Below, piece by piece: positions 40,232 through 41,143 of a DNA stretch of 41,143 nucleotides (position 1 is its first letter; every line of letters begins with the position of its first letter). The DNA lies in assembly GCA_024232355.1 (NCBI GenBank), contig JAAEPW010000046.1, forward strand, positions 1-41,143, written 5' to 3'. The DNA comes from Chloroflexota bacterium (GTDB taxonomy: Bacteria > Chloroflexota > Anaerolineae > B4-G1). The position numbers were made by a program, and so were the translations under genes. Under the pieces are notes generated by a model. It searched no databases. It was not told where the DNA came from and saw only the letters and a list, made by a program, of their open reading frames with translations.

Positions 40232-40981
40232 TTAGGCGCGGCACTCGAAAGGTGAACCCTTCAAAAGGAGGGCGGGTCGCGTGTAAGACGTGCCGCACTT
40301 GTGCGGCACTGCGAGGGTTTGCCCTGCATTGATTTCCACAAATTCATCCTCAATCTAAAGTATCCTGCTGCCCTTGAGGACAGTGTAATACTCCCATGAT
40401 TCCTTGTGGAGATGTAAACGGTGACGATGACTCTGCTGACCTGCGTTGACGCTCTCATCGGTGGCAAAATGTAAAAAGGCCAGACACATGTATTCTGAAT
40501 GGAAATGGGCCTGTCCAACGCCAAACAGCCAGCAGTTCTGATACCGTGCTTGCGTGAGTGGAACCCGATATCCCCAATCGGATTGCAACGTTCGCTCAGC
40601 CTCATTGGTCGCAGACGCAAGCTTTTGTGGGATTTCGCCCACAGTTTGTCTGCCATCGGGCGCGGACATCCGAATGACAAAGTTTTCGATCGGCCCACTG
40701 CCCCCCACCACAGCGTGAGGAACTTTGGGTTTGACCATCAGTGCCTCGCCCGGTTCCAGAATAAACACAGAGCCATTCACCAACAGTTGTAACTTGCCTC
40801 GAAAGTGAAAGTAGTATTCCTCAGAATCGCTGTGGATGTGTACGTTCGGGTCTGATCGTGGTGGTACAGAGGCGCTGTGGTGAATGCTCACCAGTTCGTG
40901 CGTGGTGTCCGGCAGCCAGGGAGCCACAATGTATCCTGTGCGATCTCGAAAGGTGTATTTTGAATAGTTTGACTGATTCAT
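40232..40981 (-). pseudogene. bicupin-domain protein interrupted by an in-frame TAG
   Basis: The first cupin domain (HIHSDSEEYYFHFRGKLQLLVNG, LEPGEALMVKPKVPHAVVG) is complete. The second (HRHRLHLHKESWEYYTVLKGSRIL) is cut by TAG at 40355-40357. In the same frame after the stop the domain continues for 40 codons (IEDEFVEINAGQTLAVP...), with PALLLKGSPFECRA just before TAA at 40232-40234. A single CAG-to-TAG change at the Gln position explains it. It is either a recent pseudogene, a tolerated truncation that loses the end of cupin 2, or a recoded amber codon. Small-molecule binding or sugar isomerase-like roles are typical of cupins; the substrate is unknown. ATG 40981 is preferred over TTG 40993. 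Confidence 0.75.
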
Positions 40982-41097
40982 CTTTTTTTGCACCTGTTAC
41001 TCTTTTGTAACCGTTCAGGGGGTCTCCCCGGCGGATTCTAATCAATATCTCGCGCTTCTCTAACGTAGTGTATACCAAAGTGTGGTACAGTAGCAAT

Positions 41098-41143
41098 ATG
41101 TCTCCATTGAGCGAAGCCATTCAGAAAACACTTTCAGAACAGA
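41098..41143 (+). CDS. start of a gene cut by the window edge
   Basis: ATG 41098 begins an open frame (MSPLSEAIQKTLSEQ) that runs off the right end. Too short to identify. A small inverted TACC/GGTA pair precedes it. Confidence 0.35.
   Translation, partial: MSPLSEAIQKTLSEQ

Overview
The window looks like chromosomal DNA of an anaerobic or facultative member of the Chloroflexota (Anaerolineae-like). This is inferred from protein style and gene content; there is no rRNA or phylogenetic marker beyond housekeeping proteins. It carries about 32 complete protein genes, one protein gene interrupted by an amber codon, one cut by the right edge, a minus-strand tRNA array, a probable small RNA and an unusual load of short palindromic mobile repeats.

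Layout. 130-3527: thioredoxin-like protein, DinB-like protein, MscL with a zinc ribbon, gamma-glutamyltransferase. 3535-4964: promoter, 171-bp MITE and a CDP-glucose 4,6-dehydratase. 5011-12927: an electron-transfer cluster made of an FAD/NAD(P) oxidoreductase, an ArsA-like ATPase, HdrA, a DUF4139 protein carrying an orphan histidine-kinase phosphoacceptor domain, MvhD and MobA. HdrA is read through an in-frame UGA that replaces a conserved Cys. A hairpin with a GGUC apical loop follows at SECIS distance, so it is very probably a selenoprotein. 12949-15100: a tRNA array interrupted by an HNH endonuclease gene. Several tRNAs are degenerate, two carry insertions of about 50 nt with a shared core, and one has an extra 16-nt hairpin. 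15112-15403: a near-consensus promoter, about 255 nt of foldable sequence and a perfect terminator, taken as an unassigned ncRNA.

15707-24892 (minus strand): an ECF sigma factor continuous with a bifunctional-nuclease domain. It is preceded by the conserved block rpmH-rnpA-yidD-(BamB-like lipoprotein)-yidC-jag-pfkB-like-parA-parB-M24 peptidase-small repeat protein, which is driven by a promoter at 24865-24892 and closed by a terminator at 16931-16972. This block normally lies near the replication origin, but dnaA and oriC are not in view. 24940-26382: aromatic-amino-acid decarboxylase family. 26636-30251: two tandem TPR/zinc-ribbon membrane proteins followed closely by a rhomboid protease. 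30236-37615: sugar isomerase-like protein, a propeller surface protein, HD hydrolase, amidohydrolase and a GT39-like glycosyltransferase. 37651-39972: a LysR regulator divergent from purA. 40232-40981: a cupin gene with an in-frame TAG.

The two most notable themes are the selenocysteine-containing Hdr electron-transfer operon and the tRNA array with inserted arms. A third theme is several families of palindromic repeats, two of them with clear target-site duplications, sitting in leaders and intergenic regions. All calls come from reading the sequence; no database search was run.
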